Origin: SEAL01 sp032153715
Lineage (GTDB): Bacteria > Patescibacteriota > Saccharimonadia > Saccharimonadales > Saccharimonadaceae
Length of the DNA stretch: 64,000 nucleotides
Reading direction: 5' to 3'
Assembly (NCBI GenBank): GCA_032153715.1
Contig: JALDYR010000003.1
Span: 62,001 to 126,000 of the forward strand
Position 1 is the first letter of the stretch. Each line of letters opens with the position of its first letter. A program made the translations under genes and the position numbers. Under the pieces are notes generated by a model. That model saw only the letters and a list, made by a program, of their open reading frames with translations. It had not been told where the DNA came from and did not search any database. This document shows positions 39,859 through 48,105 of the stretch, one piece after another.

Positions 39859-40497
39859 AATTTCACAGTAGCTGTTTTTGGTGACAAGAAGGTGATATCT
39901 GAGCGAGACTCCAAGTAGTATAGCCGACTGCTGGAGTCTATTTGTTATTTCAAGATCGGCTGTAGAGGGATTAAGACTGCCGCTTGGATGGTTATGTGCA
40001 ACGATAATGCTCGCTGCCCTATCGGTGATGGCGTCTGCAAAGACTTCGCGTGGATGAACCAACGAAGACGTTAATGTGCCGATGCTAATTGTTCGTTTCG
40101 CAATCAGCCGATTGGCTCCGTCGAGTGTCAGGCAGACGAAGTATTCTTGTTTCTTGTCACGGATGTCGGCGAGCTGTTCGACGGCCTTGTCGGGACTATC
40201 TATGATCGGCTGCTCGCTATCGAGTAAATAGCGTTTTGAAAGTTCAAGAGCGGCGAGAATCTCTGTTGTTTTGGCGGCGCCCATACCAGTAACTGATCGC
40301 AGTTGTTCGTATGTAATGTCTTTGCCGTGTTGCTGCAATAATTTCAAAGTATTTTTGGCTACTATCGATACGTCGGCTTGTTTATTGCCGCTGCCGATCA
40401 ATGCCTGTAATAGTTCAAAATCAGATAGTGATGTTGCACCCTTGACCTGCAGTTTCTCGCGAGGTCTGTCTTGCTTATGTCGGTCGGACATCTTCAT
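39853..40497 (-). CDS. radC: RadC-family JAB/MPN metalloprotein
   Basis: 214 aa. N-terminal helix-hairpin-helix pair (LLQQHGKDITYEQLRSVTGMGAAKTTEIL) and the RadC JAB domain with HNHPSGSLNPSTADLEIT (zinc ligands) near 165. The name comes from a disproved repair role; the family is frequent in mobile and defence islands, and its function is open. ATG 40497 is preceded at 6 nt by TGTTAATAT, so it is probably leaderless. Same strand as the hsd operon, 161 bp upstream of it. Confidence 0.92.
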   Translation of the reverse strand: MKMSDRHKQDRPREKLQVKGATSLSDFELLQALIGSGNKQADVSIVAKNTLKLLQQHGKDITYEQLRSVTGMGAAKTTEILAALELSKRYLLDSEQPIIDSPDKAVEQLADIRDKKQEYFVCLTLDGANRLIAKRTISIGTLTSSLVHPREVFADAITDRAASIIVAHNHPSGSLNPSTADLEITNRLQQSAILLGVSLRYHLLVTKNSYCEII

Positions 40498-40503
40498 AGA
40501 TAT

Positions 40504-40512
40504 ATATTAACA
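40504..40512 (-). promoter_or_regulatory. Extended -10, predicted leaderless (radC)
   Basis: TGTTAATAT ending 6 nt before ATG 40497. Confidence 0.5.
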
Positions 40513-40555
40513 CTAGCTTTATTAAAGCTGACAATATTTGCGCACGTATTAAATG

Positions 40556-40594
40556 AGCCCCGTCAGATAAGCAATTTGCTTATCTGACGGGGCT
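40556..40594. terminator. 19-bp hairpin after the 60-aa gene
   Basis: 40556-40574 pairs perfectly with 40576-40594 around a single base (effective loop about 5 nt). Contains GC then AT-rich parts; on the minus strand it is followed by CATTTAATACG. Confidence 0.7.
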
Positions 40595-40603
40595 TGAGAG
40601 GTG

Positions 40604-40786
40604 TTATCCGTGCGCGCGCTGCCTGATGCGTTCGGCTTCGAGCTGCGCCTGGGCCCGCTTGGTCTTCTCCTGCTCGATCTCGAGCTTGATGTCGTCTCGG
40701 CGCTTCAGGATGTCCGGAAGGCTACTGTTGAGGAAGTATCCTGCAACAATGACGAGGAGGAAGAGAGGAAGAAAGAGGATTTCCAT
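40604..40786 (-). CDS. Single-helix membrane protein with coiled-coil tail, 60 aa
   Basis: ATG 40786 follows AGAAGGGAAATACC; the longer frame has no site. Membrane helix at 2-20 (EILFLPLFLLVIVAGYF), then a charged heptad helix (LKRRDDIKLEIEQEKTKRAQAQLEAERIRQ). Cassette with its own hairpin terminator. Function unknown. Confidence 0.65.
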   Translation of the reverse strand: MEILFLPLFLLVIVAGYFLNSSLPDILKRRDDIKLEIEQEKTKRAQAQLEAERIRQRAHG

Positions 40787-40869
40787 GGTATTTCCCTTCT
40801 GCAATGCTCGTTTGAGCACTAATATTTTATAGCATAATCTAAAGATAATTTCAATATGTAAATTGATAT

Positions 40870-40904
40870 AAAAAAGCCCCGCTCCCCTTTCGGGAAGTCG
40901 GGGC
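40870..40904 (-). terminator. Terminator of the 125-aa gene
   Basis: Minus strand: GCCCCG... stem with a GAAA loop (40876-40904), one small bulge, then TTTTTT. Confidence 0.8.
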
Positions 40905-40944
40905 GGTGCGACGTATGTCACGGTTTTTCGGCAAAGAGGTGAAG

Positions 40945-41322
40945 CTAGGATTCCCGTATCAGACGAGGGGCGTGGAAGGTTGCGACTGCTTCGGCGAACC
41001 ACGGATGGTCACTGCTGCAGGCAATAAATATGCCTGCTTTCGAGGCAACGCCCCAATGCCGAAGGTCTTGTACTGCTTCGAGCTGGTCGCGGAAATATTC
41101 GACTCGGTCTTTAGGGACGCCTCCATGCACTCTATGTGCCATCTTCAGCATCGCGATTTTGTCGTGAGGATACTTCCAAGGCTTCCCATGTGAGTGCTCG
41201 TGAATGATCTCCCCGTTTATCTGTGCAATCACTACATGTAGTGGGAAGATGTCGCAGCCGTGAATTTCAGCTACACGAGCAAGTGTGTTACCGATGAGGC
41301 TTTGAGGGGTGGATGTTTCCAT
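40945..41322 (-). CDS. His-rich hypothetical protein, 125 aa
   Basis: GAAAGAAGGTTGAT before the ATG. Thirteen or so His, many clustered (IIHEHSHGKPWKYPHDK, MAHRVHGG), with two Cys (HGCDIF, IACSSDH). Could bind a metal, but no known motif is complete. Own terminator; part of the cassette group near radC. Confidence 0.6.
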   Translation of the reverse strand: METSTPQSLIGNTLARVAEIHGCDIFPLHVVIAQINGEIIHEHSHGKPWKYPHDKIAMLKMAHRVHGGVPKDRVEYFRDQLEAVQDLRHWGVASKAGIFIACSSDHPWFAEAVATFHAPRLIRES

Positions 41323-41458
41323 ATCAACCTTCTTTCGCTCTTACCGAAAAGATCAACGCACGATGTACGTCTGGATATTTATAGCATAAAAACACCCATA
41401 AGGCAATTGATTATATAATATAAGTAGCTAGTCGTACCTACACAATGAGGTGAGAACG

Positions 41459-42010
41459 ATGACGGACATGCGCGAAGCATCAAGCGCGGTTGTTGCGGCG
41501 AATGATGCTTTGAAGGAATTGGGTGTCGCTGTGCGCCAGCTGGCAGACATTCGGAAGGATCAGGATGAACGAATTCAGGCTATCAAAGACGAGAATAAGC
41601 CTTTGATCGAAGAGCTCGAGGCGAAGATTGCTGTCTTCAAGACTATCTTGGTTAATCTATGGGAAGAGCATGGTAGCGAGCTGCGCGATGCTGGTAGTAA
41701 ATCGGCAACACTACGTAACGGCAGGCTATATGAGCGCGCAACGCCAGCGTCATTATGGGTTGGAGACTGGGGCTTGGTCATGAAGTACTTTCGAATAATG
41801 GGAGTCGTGAAGAAGTATACGCACCTTCCTCCCCGAGAAATTGACAAAACGGCACTGAAGCGCGATCGTGCGTTCGTCGACCAGGCACCGGATGATTTGC
41901 TGCGTCTGGAGCGTGGCAGTAATTTGTACGCCACGCCGACGCAGTCGCTCGTCGAAAGCCAGCGTGGCACGGCTGCGCTGCAAATCCCCCTCACAGGCAA
42001 GCATGATTAG
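41459..42010 (+). CDS. Mu Gam-like host-nuclease inhibitor / DNA-end-binding protein
   Basis: 183 aa from ATG 41459 (GAGGTGAGAACG upstream). A helical first half (AANDALKELGVAVRQLADIRKDQDERIQAI...IEELEAKIAVFKTIL) followed by a beta-rich core aligns by eye with phage Mu Gam: LRNGRLYERATPASLWVGDWGLVMKYFRIMGVVKKY...IDKTALKRD against Gam's G-x-V-x-WRxRPPSV...VMETLERLGL...INKEAI. Gam is a Ku-like dimer that coats double-strand ends and blocks RecBCD-type nucleases. Whether it serves a phage, DNA uptake or repair is unknown. A TATAAT (41414-41419) and a 5' hairpin precede it. Confidence 0.65.
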   Translation: MTDMREASSAVVAANDALKELGVAVRQLADIRKDQDERIQAIKDENKPLIEELEAKIAVFKTILVNLWEEHGSELRDAGSKSATLRNGRLYERATPASLWVGDWGLVMKYFRIMGVVKKYTHLPPREIDKTALKRDRAFVDQAPDDLLRLERGSNLYATPTQSLVESQRGTAALQIPLTGKHD

Positions 42011-42097
42011 CCTGCCCCGCTCGTATGGAAATAGAGATATAGCCCTACTGCGCGGGGCTTTATCTTGTCCTGTGATGAATCTGCGTGGTGCGCCCCA

Positions 42098-42145
42098 TTG
42101 ACTATAGTGATAAAATATTCTATTATCTCATCGAGCATTCCGCTC
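42098..42145 (+). promoter_or_regulatory. Consensus promoter and 5'-terminal hairpin
   Basis: TTGACT, 17 bp, TATTAT (42121-42126); RNA from about 42133 opens with GAGC, loop ATTCC, GCTC. Confidence 0.65.
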
Positions 42146-42172
42146 AGATCATTTACATCCTAAGGAGCAAAG

Positions 42173-42631
42173 ATGAAGTATCTTGCGGTCGTTCTTTTTG
42201 TTATCCTTCTCGTGGTACTGTGCGCGGTTCTCAGGCGGATGAAGCGCAAGCGCTCGTCGGCGTCGGGCGCATACGTTCCTCCTTCACGGCGCACGGCCTT
42301 GCAGCCCAGGGCTTATGCGCCTGTGACTAGGCGGGATATAAGCGCTATGCCCACACAGAAAGTTGTCGTTCGGCCGAACCGCGAAGTTCTCAAAAAGATG
42401 CCCCATGCGGCCTCTGAAGAGCGACGCTCCACTGGGTCTGCTGGACGTCGAGATGATGTGTCGCCTTTCGTCATGTCATTTGACGATGACTCTCGAGGAG
42501 GATACGGCACGAGCGAATGCACGCCAGCAGCGCAGCATCATGTCGATGCAGGACATACCTCCAATGACAGTGCGACGACATATGACAGCGGTTCGTCCTG
42601 CGACACCAGCAGCGGGGGTGGCGGCGACTAA
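42173..42631 (+). CDS. Single-helix membrane protein with low-complexity tail, 152 aa
   Basis: AAGGAGCAAAG before the ATG. Membrane helix at 3-20 (YLAVVLFVILLVVLCAVL), a basic stretch (RRMKRKR), then about 120 residues of disordered, Ser/Arg/Asp-rich sequence ending DSGSSCDTSSGGGGD. The C-terminal Ser/Cys/Gly pattern is like the acidic tails of some small membrane proteins of unknown role. Own promoter. Confidence 0.6.
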   Translation: MKYLAVVLFVILLVVLCAVLRRMKRKRSSASGAYVPPSRRTALQPRAYAPVTRRDISAMPTQKVVVRPNREVLKKMPHAASEERRSTGSAGRRDDVSPFVMSFDDDSRGGYGTSECTPAAQHHVDAGHTSNDSATTYDSGSSCDTSSGGGGD

Positions 42632-42670
42632 TAACGATCTGACGGGGCTTTAGTCCGTGTAAATACGGAT

Positions 42671-42737
42671 GCCAGAGTCAAATACGACTCTGGCGCTTCA
42701 CTAAGTCTTTTTTGGCGTAAAGAAGGTTTAGTGAAGT
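42671..42737. repeat. Double-hairpin element, copy B
   Basis: 9-bp stem (42671-42679 with 42686-42694), then a second 9-bp stem (42696-42704 with 42728-42736) whose loop contains T6. Same plan and shared AAGGTTTAGTGAAGTG end as 23544-23612. It separates convergent genes. Confidence 0.6.
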
Positions 42738-42739
42738 GA

Positions 42740-43495
42740 TTATTGATATCGCAGACGCGCATTATCGACGGCGCTCTGCAGATCTTCTTTTACAAGCCGT
42801 GTAATTTGGGCTGGCCTGCCGGGAATGTCACTGGTTGAAATTGGTGCGTTAATAAAGACGCTGGCTGATTTTACATTGGGATGAGGGCCTGGCTGGTCGT
42901 ACGCGATACCGATAGAAAGTAAGTTAAGTGGCGCACCTAGTTCGATGGCGCGTGCTGCAATGTGGCCGATGCCGCTATTAACGCGATTGACTGTTTCTGG
43001 ATTGATTTCGTTATGTTCTCCTTCGGGAAATATGGCGATACTGTCGCCACGATACAAGCGCTCGGCGCAAATGTCCATCATGCGCTGCCCTGCTGCGTTT
43101 ACTGCCCGCATACCGTGATCTTTGCCACGAAAAACAGGAATCGTCCCCATCATGTCGACTTTGTCACGCTGGTCGTCGCTTTCGAATAAGTCATCCTTGC
43201 CGAGTACGCGCATATGGCCGATGCGGTGTCGTAGCGGGGATTTCCAGGCAGTTGCAGCGAGAATGTATTGATCACTGTGGTTTGTGGGGTGATTGGCGGC
43301 AATAAGGAGCGGCGTATTCCCCGTTTCGAGTTGCTTAGCTTGCTCTTTTGCTCCTTCGGCATAATGAATCCGAGGGTGATATTTGAGCGCCAAAAATGCA
43401 TATGCGGCCATCGCCTTTATGCGAGGCTGTTGGTGTTCGAGGTAGTAGTCGTAAACTGCTTCGTAATTCTCCAGGGTTACCTCGGGTTTTGTCAT
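42740..43495 (-). CDS. PlsC-like acyltransferase
   Basis: 251 aa. The acyltransferase motifs are present in order: LIAANHPTNHSD (block I, NHxxxxD-type) near 63, MGTIPVFRGKD (block II) near 115, FPEGEHNE (block III, usual FPEGTRS) near 157, and a proline-containing block IV (SIGIAYDQPG). Such enzymes acylate lysophosphatidic acid or related acceptors at the membrane. As these organisms lack fatty-acid synthesis, remodelling of scavenged lipids is a reasonable inference. No clear ribosome binding site. Confidence 0.82.
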   Translation of the reverse strand: MTKPEVTLENYEAVYDYYLEHQQPRIKAMAAYAFLALKYHPRIHYAEGAKEQAKQLETGNTPLLIAANHPTNHSDQYILAATAWKSPLRHRIGHMRVLGKDDLFESDDQRDKVDMMGTIPVFRGKDHGMRAVNAAGQRMMDICAERLYRGDSIAIFPEGEHNEINPETVNRVNSGIGHIAARAIELGAPLNLLSIGIAYDQPGPHPNVKSASVFINAPISTSDIPGRPAQITRLVKEDLQSAVDNARLRYQ

Positions 43496-43531
43496 TTACT
43501 AAGCGTACCCTATGCTTGCAGTCGGGTCTAG

Positions 43532-43912
43532 TTAGATGCTCATTATCTTGAACAGTTGGAAATAGCCAGTGATATGGGGAATGTATTTATATGGCGTGTG
43601 CGAGGGTGCGAAGCGGAGGACTGTTTCATCAGACGAACCAATCAGCGGAATTTGTGTTAATGTTTCTCTCCCTGGGGTTGTAATTGAGTCAATTAACTCT
43701 TCTTCGGATACTGTTGGGTAATCTTCATATAGGAGCGCATATGCGCCGTCTTCGTATTTGAAGTAGCGCACATCACCGTTTGGGTTTGATAGGCTTTGAG
43801 GCACGCCCTTCTCCCATTCGATATTTTGCGCCGATTTCAAGCTGAACTGGGGTAGGATTGCCGCTGTGTAGAATTTCTGAATAAAGTCTTGCGATGTTTT
43901 TGCGAATTGCAT
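43532..43912 (-). CDS. Hypothetical protein, 126 aa
   Basis: ATG 43912 chosen because TGGTATAAT ends 10 nt before it; the longer frame overlaps that promoter. Alpha/beta composition, aromatic-rich (VRYFKYEDGAYALLYEDYP). No family recognised. Confidence 0.55.
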   Translation of the reverse strand: MQFAKTSQDFIQKFYTAAILPQFSLKSAQNIEWEKGVPQSLSNPNGDVRYFKYEDGAYALLYEDYPTVSEEELIDSITTPGRETLTQIPLIGSSDETVLRFAPSHTPYKYIPHITGYFQLFKIMSI

Positions 43913-43940
43913 ATTGTTGATAATTATACCATTAATGTGA

Positions 43941-43981
43941 AACATCCCCGCTGCACACTGATTGCGTGTAGTGGGGATGTT
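43941..43981 (-). terminator. 16-bp hairpin, terminator-like
   Basis: 43941-43956 pairs with 43966-43981 (two G-U), 9-nt loop; minus strand continues TTTCACATT. It directly follows the remnant reading frame below. Confidence 0.6.
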
Positions 43982-43983
43982 GT

Positions 43984-44062
43984 TTAGTCGTTGTCTACGA
44001 CAACTTGACCGCCCTCGGAGGCTGGCAGGCGCAAGTAGACAGTTTGGTCGGATTTACGATAT
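43984..44062 (-). pseudogene. Probable 3' remnant of a minus-strand gene
   Basis: About 26 codons in frame without a start, ending SDQTVYLRLPASEGG then QVVVDND and TAA, 3 bp before a terminator hairpin. The codon choice is gene-like and the neighbour at 44122 starts just upstream in the other direction, so an older gene seems to have lost its 5' part here. Confidence 0.4.
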
Positions 44063-44105
44063 CTGTAATTATTTTATGCAAGTCTAATGCATAGGAGATA
44101 CGACT

Positions 44106-44114
44106 TGCTATACT
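44106..44114 (+). promoter_or_regulatory. Extended -10, predicted leaderless (wHTH-Nudix)
   Basis: TGCTATACT ending 7 nt before ATG 44122. Confidence 0.65.
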
Positions 44115-44121
44115 TAAAGAC

Positions 44122-44793
44122 ATGCTAGATCACCACATCCAACGGACCATCGTTTATACGCTCGCGTTTAGCGAAGGGATGCGGTTTTCTGATTTAAAGC
44201 CGGACGAACTTGAGAACAAGGCGTTCAACTATCATTTAAAGAAGGTCATTGCGGCGGGGTATGTCGCAAAGACGGAAGAGGGTTTGTATACGCTGACCAG
44301 TGAAGGTCGGCGCGTGGGAAAAGGTGCTCTGAAGAAACAAAGTCGGCTGATTGACCGCGCCTACTCTATCCTGCTGCTAGCGATTCGCCGCAAAGAAGAC
44401 GGAGCGTGGCTACTGGTCAAGCGCAAATCTCAGCCGTTACTTGGGTTGACGGGATTTATGAACGCCCAGCCGACGGTCGACAAAGAGACGGTGCAAACAG
44501 CTGCGGACGTATGCTTGGAGCAGACTGGACTCACCGGCGAGTTCGTAGTGCATGGTCACGGGTATTTCCGTATCTTCCGCGCTGGCGGTTTGGAAAGCTT
44601 TATTCATTTTACGCTTCTGACGTGCACTGATATTCAGGGAGAGTTGCACCAAAGCAGTGAATTAGCGGAATACTACTGGGATACGGATCCCGATTTTTCG
44701 GCACCGGATATGCTACCGAACATGCAAACACTTCACAAAATGTTTGAAGCTCCTGCGGGACAGTTTGTTGATCGTACGTTCGATATTGAGTAG
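44122..44793 (+). CDS. Winged-helix protein fused to a degenerate Nudix domain
   Basis: 223 aa. N-terminal winged helix (about 1-72: RTIVYTLAFSEGMRFSDLKPDELENKAFNYHLKKVIAAGYV...YTLTSEGRRVG) like ArsR/MarR-type regulators. Then a Nudix-like fold, whose box reads GFMNAQPTVDKETVQTAADVCLEQTGL: the REUxEE core is replaced by DVCLEQ, so catalysis is unlikely. This resembles NrtR-type regulators in which a Nudix domain senses a nucleotide, but with the domains in the opposite order. Target genes are not evident. Confidence 0.75.
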   Translation: MLDHHIQRTIVYTLAFSEGMRFSDLKPDELENKAFNYHLKKVIAAGYVAKTEEGLYTLTSEGRRVGKGALKKQSRLIDRAYSILLLAIRRKEDGAWLLVKRKSQPLLGLTGFMNAQPTVDKETVQTAADVCLEQTGLTGEFVVHGHGYFRIFRAGGLESFIHFTLLTCTDIQGELHQSSELAEYYWDTDPDFSAPDMLPNMQTLHKMFEAPAGQFVDRTFDIE

Positions 44794-44889
44794 TCATCGT
44801 ATTCATTGCTTTTCTCCTTGTTGTCTTCTTATATTCTAAGTATGCCCGTTTAGGGTGGATGAAGCAGTGAATACTTTTTCACCTACTTT

Positions 44890-45636
44890 CTATCGGCGAT
44901 ACGGGTGTTCTTCGAGGGCTTGTTCGTAGGCGTTATAGGCGCCGTCTGGAGCGTTACGTCGCCAGTAAACTGACAGCGGACTGTCCGGATCGGCGAGCTG
45001 CGCGATCGACGGATGAAGGCCAAGTGTGCGATCGGCAAAAGTACGGGCGGTCTCCAGCGCGTCGAGTGAACGCAGGCGTGCGGCGTCCTGAATATCAAAG
45101 GCGCTCTGCCCCATTGGCGCGTTGGCGATCGGCAGTGATGTGAGCTTTAGTGATACGTTACCAAGCTGTCGACCAAGGAGCGCTGCTTGGCGATGGGTTT
45201 CTAATCGATTCACATGTGATATGCGAACACTTTCTGCCATGTGGGTTGCGCCGACCAGGCCTTCGCGAATCTTTACCAGCAGTCCCGAGCGTGTTTCGCG
45301 CCAGTCGGCGTCATCATCAGCAAGTTCCGGTAGTTTCAAGCGTCGACGCATGACTGGTGCTCCTTGGGCGAATGTGTACCAGCCGGCATTTAACGCACTA
45401 GCGCCAAGCGTCTCGATAATAAAGTCTTCGTCGGGTCGGTCGTAATCTTGCTGCAAAATATCGCTGGCAATTGAAATGCCGTCGCGTTGTTTTTCAAGTA
45501 GTACGGTGCCGCGCGGCAAGCTGTGTCGTCGGGCAATTTCATCCGGACGTCGCGCTTTTGGTGGTACGTAATGTTTATCGACGATATGTACTCTCGTCAG
45601 GTCAAAATCTTTGTAGGGTTTCGGTTGTCTATCCAT
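44890..45636 (-). CDS. Hypothetical cytosolic protein, 248 aa
   Basis: Arg- and Asp-rich, no membrane helix. N-terminal KPYKDFDLTRVHIVDKHYVPPKARRPDEIARRHSLPRG, a central DDDADWRETRSGLLVKI, and helical C-terminus. CATAGT ends 6 nt before the ATG, which lies beyond the divergent ATPase start. I do not recognise a family. Confidence 0.6.
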   Translation of the reverse strand: MDRQPKPYKDFDLTRVHIVDKHYVPPKARRPDEIARRHSLPRGTVLLEKQRDGISIASDILQQDYDRPDEDFIIETLGASALNAGWYTFAQGAPVMRRRLKLPELADDDADWRETRSGLLVKIREGLVGATHMAESVRISHVNRLETHRQAALLGRQLGNVSLKLTSLPIANAPMGQSAFDIQDAARLRSLDALETARTFADRTLGLHPSIAQLADPDSPLSVYWRRNAPDGAYNAYEQALEEHPYRR

Positions 45637-45723
45637 AGCTTCACTATGCTCTTTTCATTATTCAAAAACAGTGAACATTCTTTCACTAATGACGCGGATA
45701 TCCAATTCGCTTATACTATACCC

Positions 45724-48024
45724 ATGACTGATCTGCTGGATATTCTGCGCCGTAACTTTATAACTCCCATCGTGATTGCGATTTTGTCGCTTTCGATCAT
45801 CTTACTATTACTGGGCGATCCGCAGGATGCGTGGTTTGTTGCCGTTGTTATTATCTTTAATACGTTGATTGCTGTTATCCAGGAAGTGCGAGCTCGTAAT
45901 GCTCTGAAAAAACTCGAACTAATGAGCGCGCCGCGGGCTCGACGACAAAAACGGAGCGGCTCGTATGAAGACGTTATGTATGATCAGCTGGTTGTTGGCG
46001 ATGTGATTTCCCTACAGGCGGGCGACGAAATTCCAGCAGATGCCGTTTTGATAGAAAGCCATGGACTTGAGGTGGACGAGAGTATTTTGACTGGCGAGTC
46101 GGCAGCGGTCGACAAGGCAAAGCACGACATGGTTCTTGCGGCATGCGCCGTCGTCGCAGGGACAGCGGTTGCGAAGGTGTCGGCGGTTGGAACCGATACA
46201 AAGGCTGGATCGATGACAGCACAACTGAAGCGGTACAAGCCAGAGCTGACGCCGTTGCAGCGAAACATTAACCTGGCAATTACCATTCTGACGTATGGGG
46301 CGCTCAGCCTTGCCGTTTTGATTGGGATTGTTTATTCAGCGATGGGCCAAGATTTGTTGCAGACATTCAAGGCAATCACCGCCGGAGCCTCGACGGTCAT
46401 TCCGGAAGGGCTACTGCTGGCTAGTTCACTTTTGCTTGCGTTTGGGTCGCTTAAGTTGGCGGCAGCAAAAGTCCTGCCGCAAAAACTGTCGGCGATCGAG
46501 GCCATGGCACTGCTGAATGTGCTGTGCGTCGATAAAACCGGCACGCTCACCGCGCCCGAAGTGACATACGAGAAGTTTATTCCATTCGGCAAGATGCACG
46601 ATGACACGCTGCGACATATTGGCATTGTTGCTGTCGAAACAAGTGCTGGAAATACCACGGGTGATGCAATTATTGCCGCTCTTCCGGTTCAGGGTGAATA
46701 CCGCACGCAAGATATCCTCGCCTTTAGTTCGAGCCGAAAGTTTAGTGGTGTGCGCCTGGAGAATGGCGGCGCGACACATACGGTGCTGATGGGCGCACCG
46801 GAGTTTTTGGGTAAACTGGCGCCAATGTCAGCGGAGCAACGTGATCAAGTGCAAGAACTTGCGAGTGAAGGCGCCCGTGTTTTGCTGGTGGCGGCTTTTG
46901 ATGATCACGTGACGCCGTTAAAAGAGTTGGCCGTTGATTCTGGTCGGCCGATTGGATTGTTAGTGCTTAGTAATAGCTTGCGTAGTGGCGTGGTCGAGAC
47001 GGTTGAGTTCTTGCAGTCGCAGGGCGTAATAATGAAAGTGATTAGCGGTGATAATCCGGCAACGGTTCAGTACGTCGCTGAACGTGCCGGTATCAAGCAT
47101 GCCGATAAGGTCATAACGGGCGCAGAGTTGGCGGAAATTCCAGATCATTCCTGGAGTCGCATCGTCAAGCAAACGACGATTTTTGCTCGTGTTCTGCCTG
47201 AACAAAAAGAACGCCTTGTTGCGACCCTGAAGCGCCAGCGAAAGTTTACCGGTATGGTTGGCGATGGCGTCAATGATGCGTTAGCGCTCAAGAAAGCCGA
47301 CCTGGGGGTTGCGATGTATGCCGGGGCGAGCGCGAGTCGCCGCGTGGCGGATATCGTGCTGCTTAATAACTCTTTTACTTCCCTGCCGATGGGTATGAAG
47401 CTTGGCAATCGCATCATGCAGGCTATTGAGGTGATCGCCGTCCTGTTCTTTCATAAGGTTATTTACGGCATTGTCCTGCTGGTCGGTACGCTCATGATCG
47501 GACTTGTCTACCCATTCGAGCCGCGCCATATCACGTTCATGAATATGTTCCTGGTGACAATGCCGACGATTATGTGGACGCTTTTCCCTCCCTCGCCAAC
47601 ACATCGAATCAACCCAAAGCAATTCTGGAAAGATACACTCCTTGCGGTGCTACCGATTGCGGTACTATCAGGAATCGCGGTGCTTGTGACCTACGCGCTC
47701 TTGTCGCAGCAACACCCGAATGCGAGTGCAAGTGTCGCTACGACGACAGTGATTGTCGCAACTTTCTTTGGTATCTATCTGGTATTTTTGGCGTCACGTA
47801 TGCTGAATGTCGTTTATGATCGCAGTGCAAAGTTAGCGCGGACATTGTATATTTTGGCGGCAATATTTGTAGCAAGTATAAGTTTCGGCTTTGGCTTTAC
47901 GCGTGACTTCTTTGACTTTACGAGTCCTGCTTGGCAAAACAGTTGGCCGGCATTGTTGGTGATTGTCAACATCGCGGTAATTCAGTGGGTACTAGCTGGT
48001 CGCGCTGCAAAACGACTGAAATAA
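45724..48024 (+). CDS. P-type cation ATPase (CtpE/Ca2+-like)
   Basis: 766 aa from ATG 45724; upstream frame overlaps the divergent gene and its promoter, while TATACT ends 6 nt before this ATG. Motifs: LTGES (dephosphorylation), VIPEGL in the ion-binding M4 helix, DKTGTLT (phosphorylated Asp), MVGDGVNDALALKKADLGVAM. Six C-terminal hydrophobic segments follow. PEGL and length (shorter than SERCA) fit the actinobacterial CtpE branch, reported to move Ca2+. No N-terminal metal-binding domain, so heavy-metal transport is unlikely. Ion identity is inference. Confidence 0.88.
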   Translation: MTDLLDILRRNFITPIVIAILSLSIILLLLGDPQDAWFVAVVIIFNTLIAVIQEVRARNALKKLELMSAPRARRQKRSGSYEDVMYDQLVVGDVISLQAGDEIPADAVLIESHGLEVDESILTGESAAVDKAKHDMVLAACAVVAGTAVAKVSAVGTDTKAGSMTAQLKRYKPELTPLQRNINLAITILTYGALSLAVLIGIVYSAMGQDLLQTFKAITAGASTVIPEGLLLASSLLLAFGSLKLAAAKVLPQKLSAIEAMALLNVLCVDKTGTLTAPEVTYEKFIPFGKMHDDTLRHIGIVAVETSAGNTTGDAIIAALPVQGEYRTQDILAFSSSRKFSGVRLENGGATHTVLMGAPEFLGKLAPMSAEQRDQVQELASEGARVLLVAAFDDHVTPLKELAVDSGRPIGLLVLSNSLRSGVVETVEFLQSQGVIMKVISGDNPATVQYVAERAGIKHADKVITGAELAEIPDHSWSRIVKQTTIFARVLPEQKERLVATLKRQRKFTGMVGDGVNDALALKKADLGVAMYAGASASRRVADIVLLNNSFTSLPMGMKLGNRIMQAIEVIAVLFFHKVIYGIVLLVGTLMIGLVYPFEPRHITFMNMFLVTMPTIMWTLFPPSPTHRINPKQFWKDTLLAVLPIAVLSGIAVLVTYALLSQQHPNASASVATTTVIVATFFGIYLVFLASRMLNVVYDRSAKLARTLYILAAIFVASISFGFGFTRDFFDFTSPAWQNSWPALLVIVNIAVIQWVLAGRAAKRLK

Positions 48025-48026
48025 AA

Positions 48027-48072
48027 TCGCACCCAGAAGCATCAATAAAATTATTAATACCTTTGGGTGCGA
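48027..48072. terminator. Hairpin between convergent genes
   Basis: 9-bp stem (48027-48035 with 48064-48072) with an AT-rich 28-nt loop; no T-run. Confidence 0.4.
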
Positions 48073-48105
48073 GACAGGAGATGAAGAATCTGGCTCGCCC
48101 GTGAA

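Noticed and set aside
40604..41002. 132-aa version of the membrane/coiled-coil protein
   Set aside because: The extension crosses the terminator of the neighbouring gene and lacks a start site; the ribosome binding site supports the 60-aa form.
45523..45723. N-terminal extension of the CtpE-like ATPase
   Set aside because: It lies on top of the divergent gene's 5' end, has no ribosome binding site and is followed by a leaderless promoter for ATG 45724.
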